The position numbers and the translations under genes were made by a program. This document shows, piece after piece, positions 34,505 through 46,800 of a stretch of DNA of 64,000 nt (position 1 is the first letter of the stretch; every line of letters starts with the position of its first letter). The notes beneath the pieces were generated by a model. The model was given only the letters and a program-made list of their open reading frames with translations. It ran no database searches and was not told the DNA's origin. Location: contig NC_089858.1 of NCBI RefSeq assembly GCF_036373705.1, positions 14,565,249-14,629,248 of the forward strand, in the 5' to 3' direction. This DNA comes from Amia ocellicauda. Its lineage: Eukaryota > Chordata > Actinopteri > Amiiformes > Amiidae.

Positions 34505-35342
34505 GGCCCGGTTGCATAAAACTAAATTTTATGCAACTTAATTTGACAGAGTAGTCTAATGCAAGTTAGTTATTTGCATAAAAAATAAGATTAAGACTTA
34601 AGGTAGCCTCCTCACCCCTAGGCTAACTTAGAATTTAAGTTGATCTTCCCCTTGAAATCACTGGCTCTCACACACTCCGCTCTCCCACCCACCAGCAATC
34701 CCCCAGCATCGAGACTCCTCCCCAAAGATTTCAATCACCAGCTGTAGGCTACATTTTACCTATCCACTTTAGTAATTTTGAAACTGTAATATGTATTATG
34801 CCTGATTTGAAATTTTGTACTGTATTTTTGCACTTTTGTTTTGCTCTTGTATCCTGTAAGTCACTCTGGATAAGGGCATCTGCCAATAAATAAATAATAA
34901 TAACTCTGTACTGCGTTTTAGTTTTAGAGAGGTCCTCCTCCAGTACACTGATGTTTCCTCTTAAATTAGCATATTCTTCTAACACACACACAATGCGGAT
35001 TGTCGCTGTTGTCTTTTTAGTGATGTTATCCCACACCTTGCGTTTGAATGCGTTTCAGAAGATTCAGAAAATATCCCCAAAATTATATAATTTTTCTATA
35101 GTATAGTTAAATAACTAACAGATTTTAAGATAACTGGGATCGTTACTGTTTTAGAGAGCGTCCGCCATGTTTTTGTCTGTCCTAAAAATGGTCTTAAAAT
35201 ACCCAGAATGCATTGCATTATTGACTAAGACCAGTCTAAGTAAAGACTGTTTTATGCAACGGTTTTAACTGAGTGTCTATCATTAGTATGATTTATAATT
35301 ATACTATGGCAAAGACTTAGTCTATGTTTATGCAACCGGCCC
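34505..35342. mobile_element. Harbinger-like miniature element with CAG target duplication
   Basis: The left end GGCCCGGTTGCATAAAAC (34505) and the right end GTTTATGCAACCGGCCC (to 35342) are inverted, and the trinucleotide CAG flanks both sides (34502-34504 and 35343-35345). A three-base duplication points to the PIF/Harbinger superfamily. No transposase is present. An L2 3' fragment is inserted at about 34790-34905. Confidence 0.65.
34790..34905 (+). mobile_element. L2 LINE 3' fragment inside the Harbinger-like element
   Basis: A T-rich stretch ending in GTAAGTCACTCTGGATAAGG and an AATA-type tail, the same tail as at 48290-48335. It is nested, so it is younger than the host element. Confidence 0.7.
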
Positions 35343-36407
35343 CAGATGTGCGGACTGGACCAGAGAGGTAGAAGTTCTGCTACACAAACAGGCCAAAGCT
35401 TGATATAGTCCCTATACTATAGTGTCTATACTCAGACCACTGGAAGGTCACAATATCACAAACAGGCATGGGCTAAAACAAACAAGCAAACAAAGTTAGC
35501 TTCTTCACTTTCTTACAATGTCCTAATGATCTAATATAGGTAATTTACTGTAGATAAAAGTGTCAGCCGCATATATTAATAATAATAGTCTGTGCAGCAA
35601 GAGACACAGATAGTACAGCAGCACTGGGAAGTAGTGTCCCGTGAGCTGTGTGTCAGTTGTCAGAGGGCACTGCCTACCACACCCACAGCACACACCCACC
35701 GGCCGCTACAAGACTGCAGGGACAGAGCATCCGCACAGAGCTATTTTAGGGCACAGCCCCTTTAGAAAGTAATTTTCATAGATTGCTAGAGAAAAACACA
35801 CACACACTCAAAATGATTAAATTAAGGTTTCAGGTAACTTGTTTTGTATTGCAGGAGACACTACCCTTCTGAACTGAGCTGAATATGAATATTTCATATA
35901 AATCAAGAATCGTAAGTTTCCACACAGTATATAACCTTTGGCATTGGACGCATATAAATAAATCATAAAAAAGTACATAATTAAATAAAATATTTACTAG
36001 GAAAAATATTGTCTTGGTAATATGCTACTATGGCAGGTTAAAGATACAGTAAGGAAAAGAGTAAGACAACCAAATTAAAAGTCAGGTCACTGTATCAGTG
36101 GCTGAATTAGTGTTTCAGCAGCATGCTGCCATACGGAAGAACGTAGAGCTGATGAGATTCCTTTCACCTGGAGAAACACGTAGTCCACAGTGTCGTTCAG
36201 AGATTCACTCCAACACCCGCCCAGTTTCTCAGTGTTTGCATAGGCTGCTGCAGACAGAGCGAGTTCTGCATCTGGGGAAGAGTGTTATAGCTGAACTCTC
36301 TGAAGTTTCCTGACAGCCCAGCTGCTGTGTGAGGGGGGGCTGCTACCCAGGGGCACAGGTGGGTGCGTGGGAAGTGAGGGCCACAGAGCTGGGTCCGGCA
36401 GGCCATG

Positions 36408-39400
36408 CTAAGGCAGCGTCCTGGGGCTGGAATCGCTGGGGCCTCTCCTGCTGCTGCGCTTCAGTTTCCCCGCAGTGTCAGGGGCCTCTGGGCCTCTTCC
36501 CAGGTCAGGCACGCCACTGCTCCTGCTCACGAACACGCTGGGTGGTTGGGGCTGCAGCTCGAACCTCTGCTCTTCAGTCGGAGTCCGGCGGGATCCCCTC
36601 CTCTTGGTCCTGGGCAACGGGGAGGGCAGGGGCTGCAGCAGATGGCCAGGGGCTGGTGGCTGAGCCGAGGAGGCGGCCCCAGTGTCTCTGCGGGCGCTAT
36701 AGCCGGCCATGGCTGCACTGCCCAGCCGAGCCTGGGCCACGGGGATCTCCTCCAGGGACTCTGCGGAGTCAGAGTGATACTCAGCAGGGAGGCCAGCCGC
36801 CTGCACCGGTGCCAGGGGGGGCAGCGCCATACGCAGGGGAAATGCTGGGAAGGGGAGCCGCTGACTCAGGGAGGCAACCATAGTAGCAGCACCAACACAG
36901 TGGTCTACAGCAGGAGAGGAGGGACACATAGCGAGAGCAGCAGGGTTCAGACTCGCACACAACACAAGGCTGGAATCAACCTCAGAGCCAACAACAGTAC
37001 TAACCTAGACTTGGGCACGGACCCCAGGACACAGGGAAGTGTCCTGACACAGAGGAGGGAATACTAGGAAAAGCATTTACTAACACAAATACAAACAAAT
37101 ACAAATGTCGATATACTCCTGTGGACTGGTAATCTAGGGAGGCTGTGTAGTGGCCAATAAGAGCTCTGTGCTCACATTCGGCACTCTTACCCGGCTCTGA
37201 TGGGGGCACTGCTGGCATCTTGCTGGCACTGTGTTCCAGGGATCGGTCATTGGTCACTTCTGCTGGTACTTTGTGCACTTTCTTTTTCTTCTTCTATTGA
37301 AGAAAAGATAAATAAATAAATAAGATTAAATAAATGTTGTGTCCAAGTCATTCCTCTGTGTGAACTTGAACACACCTACAGGAACAATACGGTCCGGATC
37401 AGTCTGTGAGTGCGAACCCGCAGAGATGCACATATCTGTAACCTACAGCACTGAATGATATATATATTTAAGTGTGGCACGGGGGGGTTCTCACCTGTGT
37501 GTGTCTGTGTGGCCGGGTGGGCAACTGTGGCTCGGTGGACATGGTGGGAACAAGGTCCTCCTCCACCCTCCTGCTGCCAGAGCTCAGAACACCATTCCCG
37601 TAGAACCTGCATTGCCCACAGACAACAACCAGTGAGAAACTGAGAAGGAGAGAGGGGGACAGAGAGGGCAGGAGCGGGACAAATAGGTTGTGGACAATGA
37701 CTATGAAACAGAGGACCCTGGGAATCACCAGGAGCCAGTCTAGACCCCGGCCCACCAGTATCAGTGCAGAACCACAACATCATCTGTGGAGAAGTGCGGG
37801 CTTCTACACAATTAATGTCTACAGTGTTTAATACTGGAAAACTAATGCTCTGTGTAAAAGCATGGGCACAATGTAATTCTGTACTAAACCCATGGACGAG
37901 GTCTTAAATTACCTGAAGTGCCTAGAAAAACATACAAGACTACAGAATGCTCTATGGTAGATGTTTTCCTTGACAAGCTATAGGCTCCCACCCATTCCTG
38001 CATTTTAAAGATTTTCTAACGCTGCTCTCTCAGTGTTGTAATGTAAACCTACTCCACAGCCAAACACAACACAGAGGTAAATCTCGCCGTTATTGCAGCA
38101 GTTAGAGCTGGGTTTTATAAGCTGGCCAGGTTTGCTTTGGCAGTGAGCCCACAACTGCTCACAGACAGAGGGTTGAGTTTCGCTCTTCACCCAGAGCACC
38201 TCGGCACACCAAACTGACTTTCTGGGTCTTTCTCTTAAAGCTAACACAAGCAGCACTTCAGTGGAGCCCTGCCTGAATTGATGAGCTGCATGGAGAGACA
38301 ACAACTGGAGCATTTGCCTCTGCCCGGCCTCCCCAGTCAGGCACAGAAAGGCCTCTGGCCTGCGAATATCACACTGTTCACCAGCAACACACAATACAGG
38401 AAAGGCAAACTGTGGCACAGTGTAAAAATAATACAATATAAAACACAAGTCTGAAGACGCTTGGTATAACACAAGTAGACAATTTTAGCATTATACAGTA
38501 CCTTTTGGGAAAAGTAACTGAAAAGAAGCAAGTTCTCAGTTCTGTCAGTTAAGATTTTCAAACTAAATGGTGTCACTTCTGTTCTTTGAGAATGTCCTCC
38601 GGTCATGGGAAAAGAATTTGATCCTCATTTTGTTTTTGTAAAGACAACAGTCACCAAGGCAACCATCAAGTTGCCTATTTTAATAGCTGTGACGAAGTTA
38701 CTGTAGCAGTGAACTGCAGTACAGTTTGCTGTGATTTATTAAACTTGCACAGACTAGCCTAGATAAGAAACTGCTTAGAACATCACATATATCCAATTTA
38801 CACTGGATATACACAGACAAGCTAGTTTTTTAATACCTAGTCCTAGACCTAAGTCCCTGTAAAAAAGTGAGGGGCAATGAGGCAAGAGGAAGTCTCGATG
38901 TCAGAGTGCTGAAAAAGACTGCATCTGGGTTTTCATAAAATAATTTTGTAATTACACATGGAGTAAGTGTGTTACTGCTTTGCAATAATGTGAACCACTA
39001 ACAATTACAATTAGATAATAAAACTCCCTTTGTACTGAGGAAATAAAGAAAGTTATTGATTGTGTATTGATCAGCAGCACTCTAATTCACTGTCATATGG
39101 GCCATGAGACCAACCTTACAAACCTGCTTGGCAGTTGAGTTTAATGACAATACATAGTCTAACCTTCAGTAAAGGGGTCTTGTAGCTTTCTTATGTCCAG
39201 CCTAACGTCTGAATGAGTGAATGTGTTCAGAACCAGCATTATCTCTGTGATACAATGTGTCATTTTAATTAGAAAAGTGTGGGGAAATCAAATGCAGCTC
39301 AGTAAAAAGGTTTACTTTGAAGAACACCAACATATTAACATCTATATTTAAAAACGAGGACTGCTTAATTGGCTAATCCAGCCATAGAATATTTTAGGCA

Positions 39401-42400
39401 ATCAGAACCTTTCAAATGGTATCCTCCTATATATATTTTTAGAAAGTTACGTTTTCATAGTGCTGCTCTCTCTCTCTCACACTGCAGCCCCGCTACACTG
39501 CGCTGCATGGTCTGCAGTGGGTCCCAGAGGTTCTCTCCCATTCAATTCAATCAATCTCGATTCACTGGAGAAATTCACTGTCAAAGGAGTCTGCCTGGCA
39601 GAGTGTGGCTCATGAAAAGGTCAGAATCTGCGCAGCATCCTCCCTGGGCTTTGCTGGCCTTGACTCCACAGGGAAACACCTGGGAGACCATCGCTGCCTC
39701 GGGGCCGGCCCTGGACAACTCAACTCTTGCACACAGGACACTTAAGGTCCTGGACAGTTTAGACACTGTCTGCTCTGGACACTGCTGCTGCATGGCTCTG
39801 GAAACTCATGGGGAGAGACCGTACAATGGCATGCGAATGACATTCTCAGCTGCTGGAACACAGTCTGGAAAAAGCCACACTTCCCAAGCAGTCAACCAGA
39901 CCCCTGCATCACAGCCTTGATACTCAATATGAGGGGAGAGGCTATATTGTACACACAAAGTCAATGTTCTTCCTAAACTTACAATGTTCAACTGGCAAAT
40001 ACTGTTTTGCAAAAAGTAAAAGGCAAATCAGTGGCTGAGTAAACTGAAGCTCATCTATTAGTAGATTGTTATGGTTGTAACAATAACAGATTACAGACTG
40101 GCAGCTAGCACAAAGACACAGATTAATACTGTGTGGCTGAACAAGTAAAAACAACACCATGAACATTATAATCTGAGATGAGGTTCAGATAGGATGTTTG
40201 GTGTATTTAGAGAAGATACAGGTTTGCTTCTGCTCTCTGTGTTTTAATAGGTTCAGGTATTACTGTAGTAGATGGCCAGAAACAACAGTCGGTAGGTGCA
40301 TTTATGATTGCTTACTCTTTTCCTGTGGAGAGCATTGTTGCAGGATCTTCCACTTCAATCTCAGGATTGGTGTATCCCAGTGTCCCTGAGTAACCCACGT
40401 CCTGCCAGAGAGAGCAAAGCAAGAGCATTATCAGCTGAGAGGGAAATTAATAAAGGCCAGAGATCAGCTGCAGCAGGGGGGCAGGGGAATTTGCAACACA
40501 CTGCCTTTAGGAAAAGACGAGACAAAAACACTCTGATGTGCAGAGTGGTAACACTCTCTCGTATACTCAGTATGAAGTATGTCCCACTGCCAGATCTTCT
40601 TACTTCCTTAATCATTTTCTCTCCCCAGAACAGAGACTTTGTTAGCATTTGGGTCATGCAAGTGTCATGACTACTATTTAGATTTCCATTCTAATGAGCT
40701 TCAGCCAGGAGTGATTTTTAATCTCTCAGTGGATGTGCCAAGCACAGGTGGTTATCCACAAGGCATCCTGTTCATATCTTTCAAGCCAGCTTCTTGTCAC
40801 AAGCTGCTGACACAAAGCCTAACAGTGAGTTGCTAGGGGCAACCCAGTCATACTGAGGCAGGGCCGGTGGCTTTGCAGTGCAGACGGTGCTGGGAGCAGA
40901 GGGGAGAGGCGAGGGTGAAGGCTAACGCAGCACAGCGCAGTCACACAGCCCCCGGGCTTGACTATGCAGCCACCTGCTACAGCACAGCCCCCCTGCCAGG
41001 CATAGCACCTGCCAGAACAAGCATAGGGACAGTGAGGTCACCAGAATACAGACCAGTCAGAGCACTCTGATTTCATCCAAACAACTCTCAATAAAGATTA
41101 AACGAAGATCTTTAATTGAGCAACGCGTTAACCCCTGATACACTTGTGTGGAACGCAGCACGCAAATTACAGAAGACTGGAGAGTCTACTTTGGAGAGAA
41201 CTCAAGTGATCTCTCCAACAGCAGAAAACACATAAAGGGATCCAGCCTCGTGTGGCAACATCATGGAGATCAGATGAAGTACCAATCTTTAAAAAGAGCA
41301 GAGAACCAGACCATCTCCACTCCCATGAAAACAATTACATCTCCACAGCCAGTATCTGCTTCACATGATGAAAAGCAGCAAGAAAGTTTCACATTTTACA
41401 GATGTTAATGATGCTGGTTATTAAACCCGTTGAACTAGGCCATCGGCCATGTGATGCTACAACTCTGGTGGTGCTGCCGGGAGTGATGCCTTGCCCTACA
41501 AAGCGTTATGGCAACAGGCTGGAACGGGTCCAGCTCAGTGAGCCTTGAAACCCGGAGTGAGGAAATTAGCTCAAAACTCTTTATTTATTTTCCTTCTTCT
41601 GTATTCATATTCCTCTGTGCTAGGAGTTCCTGCCCATGTGAGGCTCTCCTCAGGCTGCAGGGATTGCACAGGAACCCACAGCATCGAGGATCATCCTGTT
41701 GACACCATCGTTAACTAAAAACTCTGTGCTGGTCTTGACTTTAAGAATCGTGCAGAGACTCAGAGGGAATGTCAGCTAAGCCCCATCGGCTCTTTCACCT
41801 GCTACTCCTACACAATGCAACACACACTCTCAACACGCTGATCACAATGTTTTACTCTGAGTCCGATGACTGAATTCTTCGTCTTTTACAATGAGTGCAG
41901 CCAGAGGGCCCATATTTTGCCACACTACTATGACGTTTCCACAACTCACTGTAAATATTTACCGCGATCACTGGCAGGACTGGGCCAGACACAGCTGCTC
42001 CAATATGCTCCTCAATCTTTGGGTTTTCACATGCAGCTTTACTGCAGCGTGGATTCACATTTGATTGACTGCTCACATCTGTATGAACTTGATTTCAATC
42101 CAAGCAGGCTGGGATGGCCAGAAGGAAGCAGATGGGAAAGAGGAGAACTGAGTTTACAGACACAGACGGGGTCGCATGTGGGATTGTGGCCCTGTGCAGC
42201 TCAGCCCACCTGGAGCTGGTCTGTCAGAAAGGCTCCTGCTTCGAGCACAGCCTTCTGTCGCCGTGTTTACTTGTAATCTGGATGGATGTGTGCCAGTTGT
42301 GACAGAGTCTGGACAGTTGGATCAGAACAAGGCAGTTACAGTACGAGTACTCTGAATTACATCATGAAGAACAACAGACTCTGACTTGCATCGACCCTGA

Positions 42401-43749
42401 TCTTACACAGCCATGGATGCATACCGACCCCCTGAATACAGAACACCAGATTGCGACTCCACAGCTGTTCCACACTTGTTCCAGTAAGAGATGATTAAAC
42501 TGTGAAATACTCTGGAAAGTTTAATTAAGTGCATTCTAGACATGTGTCCACCTCCCCCTAATCAAGAAGCAGAGCCGACACTTCTGTCCTCCTCATGGCA
42601 CACTGATGTGGGGAGGTCGCAGGCAGGGAGGGCTGTCTAGGTGCCACTTCAGGCAGCGCAGTGAGTGGCAAGTGAGAAGCAGGCCGCTGTGAAGTAGCTC
42701 CTCCAGGTAAGAGTGGCACTCTCAGGCTGGCTCTCCACTACAACCCAACTCCACCTCGAGGAGCCAGTTATGCATGGCACTGACACTTAATGAATAAGCC
42801 TGAGAGACAGAGGTAAAAGAAGCACTGTGTGGAGCGTATGTACTCTCCTAATGGGTTGCCATGTATTTCATAAGGGATGTAACGAAACACAGAATTCTCT
42901 ATGGGAACATGAGGGGACTGACTCAAACGCAACAGGCACATAGAGATGTCTGACTGAAAGCTAGTGCTACTGATCTCCAAGGACAGTCTGCATAGCGTTG
43001 ATACAGTAGGAGCTCAACAACACCGCACGCTGGACTGGAATCTTTTTCAGGGATGCAGCAGCCTGGATTTTGATAGCCTCCCCTCCTGCACTGTGGTGCA
43101 AAGTGCAGCCATTTTAAACTACCCTGCTGCTGACAGTGACACTGACACTCACTCTCGCTCTCCTCCCAGAAGGACCAGAGGGAGGGGACAACCAAGGCTC
43201 TGGAGAGGATGTATGTCATACTACGCCCGATTTCCACTCAGCGTGCCAGCCCTCTTACCTTGATGGGCTTCATTTTCGGAGGCACAGACTCATTCCCCTG
43301 CTGCTCTCTGTCAGAGTCCCTGGCCTCCTGCCGGTGGCGTTGGCGGACGATGTACTCGTATGTACTGAGCCTGTTCCACACTGCAGAGACACAACGCACA
43401 CACTGAGAGACTGCACTCAACCTGCTCTCACTCTCTCACACACACACACACACACACACATAGGCTGACAGGACTCACACTGCACCTCACTGAAATCCAA
43501 TAGCCAAATATGGCTCCTAATTTAACACAAAATTCCTTTATCTTTAACTTGATATTTAACACTTGATACACTTTCCGTTTTGTTTTTATCACATTTGAAT
43601 GGAATTGGTCTCCACTGGTTTATTGCACTTCTCTCAGATGTGGTCGGATTTTTATTGTTAATGCCACAGTGAGGTTTTAGAAGTAAAACAATAAAACAGG
43701 GAAATTTAGTTGTTCCTGTCTTCAGCTAGAAATTGATATACATTTCAGT

Positions 43750-43808
<59 letters not shown>

Positions 43809-46800
43809 CTGAAAGGTGATGTTAAAGTAAGCTGAGGTGTGTGGTTTATATAGAAATCCGATAGGGCTTGTAAAAATAGTGCAAATTGGGAGACAGGCTG
43901 GACCTGGGGGCAAATGCAGCGAGCCACACAAGGACAACTGGCGGCCACTTATAAGATGGCAGCACCAACATCTGAAGCTATGATTTCACAGAAGCCAAAG
44001 TCTGACTGGCTGTGAATATCTGAGTTAAAATAGCAGTCAAAACCATATAGCTGAAAGTATTGTTCTGCTGAAACCACACAGCCTACGCTGCGAGGGGAGA
44101 CGGAAGCGCAGTGCTGGCGGCAACTGCCTGGCAGGACAGGGCCTTCGCGTCGGGAGGCTGGAAGTGTTGGCTGCTTGATCCCACACAAGACATTTTAAGA
44201 ATGCACAGAAAGAATGACAGCTGGTCAGACGTGTTTCAATTATTTGGGCAAGGAGTTTTTGTGTGTGTACATGGTAGCCTTGGAGACATATGTTTTGTTT
44301 GTTTGCATGAAAAAAGCAGTGAGGGAAGCAGCAGCAGAAGCAAGCTTGCACAAAGTGTTACAGTATACCATGCCAGACTTCTCAGCACAGACTCTGCGCA
44401 CCTTCACTGGCAGTGCAAAAGAAGGGAAATTATAAATATATGATGTATACCTGTGTACATCTTTTTATTGATATTTTATTGATTAAGTTCATGGAGATTA
44501 CTGCACTCCCCCACTCACTTCCCTTCTTAAAGACCAACAGTGAAGTACAATGAAATTAGAATCAGGCCTGTCCGCCACTTCCAGTTTGTACCAAAGCTTA
44601 CTGAACACATTGCTTCAGAACAGATGCATGACAGGATGGGATCTGTGCAGGACTCCAGCACAGCCAGAGGAAGGTAGTGTCATAGCAGGCAAAGCACTTA
44701 TATCTGCTCCAACACAGGTGGCTTTAACAAGGAAGCTCATTAACCTCTTCACCTGCTACTACACTGCCACCCTGTGGAAGTCATGTGCACTGCGGATGAC
44801 ATTGCTACCTCCTACATCGCTCACAGTCCTCCCCGCTGTGGCCAGACAGTGTCTGTCACTGTAGGAGCTCTGCAGAATTGATATCAGATGTACCAGAAGC
44901 AGTAACTGTGGAGGAAGAATTTTACAGACGTACTTCCTTGAATGAATCCCCATCCACCCCAAAAAGCCATTCACAGGAATGGCAGAAGTGTGGAGCAGCG
45001 GTTAGTGTGCACTGGAGCATGGGTTCAATCCCAGGTGGGGAACACTGTACCTAGATTGCGCCAGTAAAAGCCAAGTTGTGTAAATTGTATGTAAAAATAA
45101 TGTGATACATTGTAACAATTGTAAGTTGCCCTGGATAAGGGCATCAACTGCAATATATAGTGGCAAGACCACTCCTTCTCAGAATATAATATACTAGTAT
45201 AATAGTACAGCTCAGGATTTGGAAACAAATATTATGCGCAGTAGTGTTGAGCTTGCAAGGCAATGTGCTATGTGAACACCAAGACTTACAGACTGTTCTG
45301 ACATTACAGCAGTGCTGGGCAGCCTGGTCCCAGAGGGCTGCACTTCAGGAGATCCCATTGTTTAGCTCCAATTCACACACTTCTTTGTTTTGAATCTTTG
45401 ATTGCCCACTACAACCAATTAGCCCAAATTCCCAGGCTGTGGGGACAAAAGGAGACCTGCAAACCCTGCTGGGCCACGGCGGCCAATCACGGGCCTTATC
45501 ACACTGTACAGCAGGCTGAGAGCATGCATGGGAGGCACTCACTAAGGTAGATGTGGAAGCAGAGCAGGTGTCCAAGCAGCACGATGGACAGCAGCCCCAG
45601 GGCGATGGTGACCGCTGCCAGGGCAGGGATGGCAGGGCCGGTGGTGGACACCGGGGCCACAGGCAGGAACACGAACCACACCACCGACTCGTTGCGCACT
45701 GCAGATCACACCACAGAGCACATAGTCAGCACTCACCGGCCCAGCACTCACACTGACAGAGGGATTTGCTGGGTTTTTCTCATTTTCCAATTGTGCGTCT
45801 TTTTCTTTTTCAGAAGACACACAAAGCTTAATTAGTACTAACATTTAAAAAAAAAAAAAAAAGGTTTTCTCCACTATTTTAACATGTGCGTTATATACCC
45901 AATATAAAACAGAAGGACAATAATAAATAGGGTTGGGTAGAAATACTTGTGTGGGAGGCAGATCAGAACAGAATTAAATACAGCCTGCCATCAGGAACAC
46001 GAGGATGCATCAGCACAGCTTACCTTGAAAGTGTTTGTCAGAGCGGAGCTGAGACGGATCCAGGAAAAACTCGATGAACACATAGAAGGCGATGATGACA
46101 ACCAGGCAGATCCCGAGCAGAGCGGAGATCACACTGTTCAGGAACAGCCTGAAACACACACCAGCTTCATACTGAGCTTCAACTCAGAGAAATCATAAAA
46201 TTAATACATCATGGGGGCACCCTTATAACACAGTGGTGATGTGCTCGGGCAGTGGTGTCAGTGGGGTAAGTGGGGTGTGAACAGGGCCCCAGGCAGACCC
46301 CCGCTTCTCCAGCTCCAACAGGGCAGCAGCCCGACCATAATCCTTCAGGGAAAGCCGGCGTCTCTGTCTCAGTGTAGGCTTGGAGTCTGAGTGGCAGACA
46401 GATGTTTTCCATTGCCCACGACTCCCTCCTTCCCACCTTCCCACATCTAAATTAAACGACAAAGACTAATCTGGAATGGAGAGAATTGAATTTAAGATAC
46501 GATGCGGATGATTAAGCAGCTGTGAGACAATAACAAGGAGGTAGGAACACAGTCTAGGTTGCAGCAATGAGTACGATGAGAGGACATGGAACTTGATAAG
46601 AGGAATTACTGTTTTTTTACATAAACTTGAGAAGAGAAATTGCAGGGTGAATTCTAACTTGCTTACTACACATCTACACAAAAAAGACAACCATATGGCT
46701 AGCTGAACACAGAGCAGAAATCATGAAAAAAATAGAAGAAATCAAAGGTAAGGACTGCACTGACCATCAGAAAGTATTTGAGCTTGGATACAGATATTCA

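Noticed and set aside
36329..37067. Plus-strand ORFs of 184 and 220 codons
   Set aside because: They are antisense shadows of the last zdhhc1 coding exon in GC-rich sequence.
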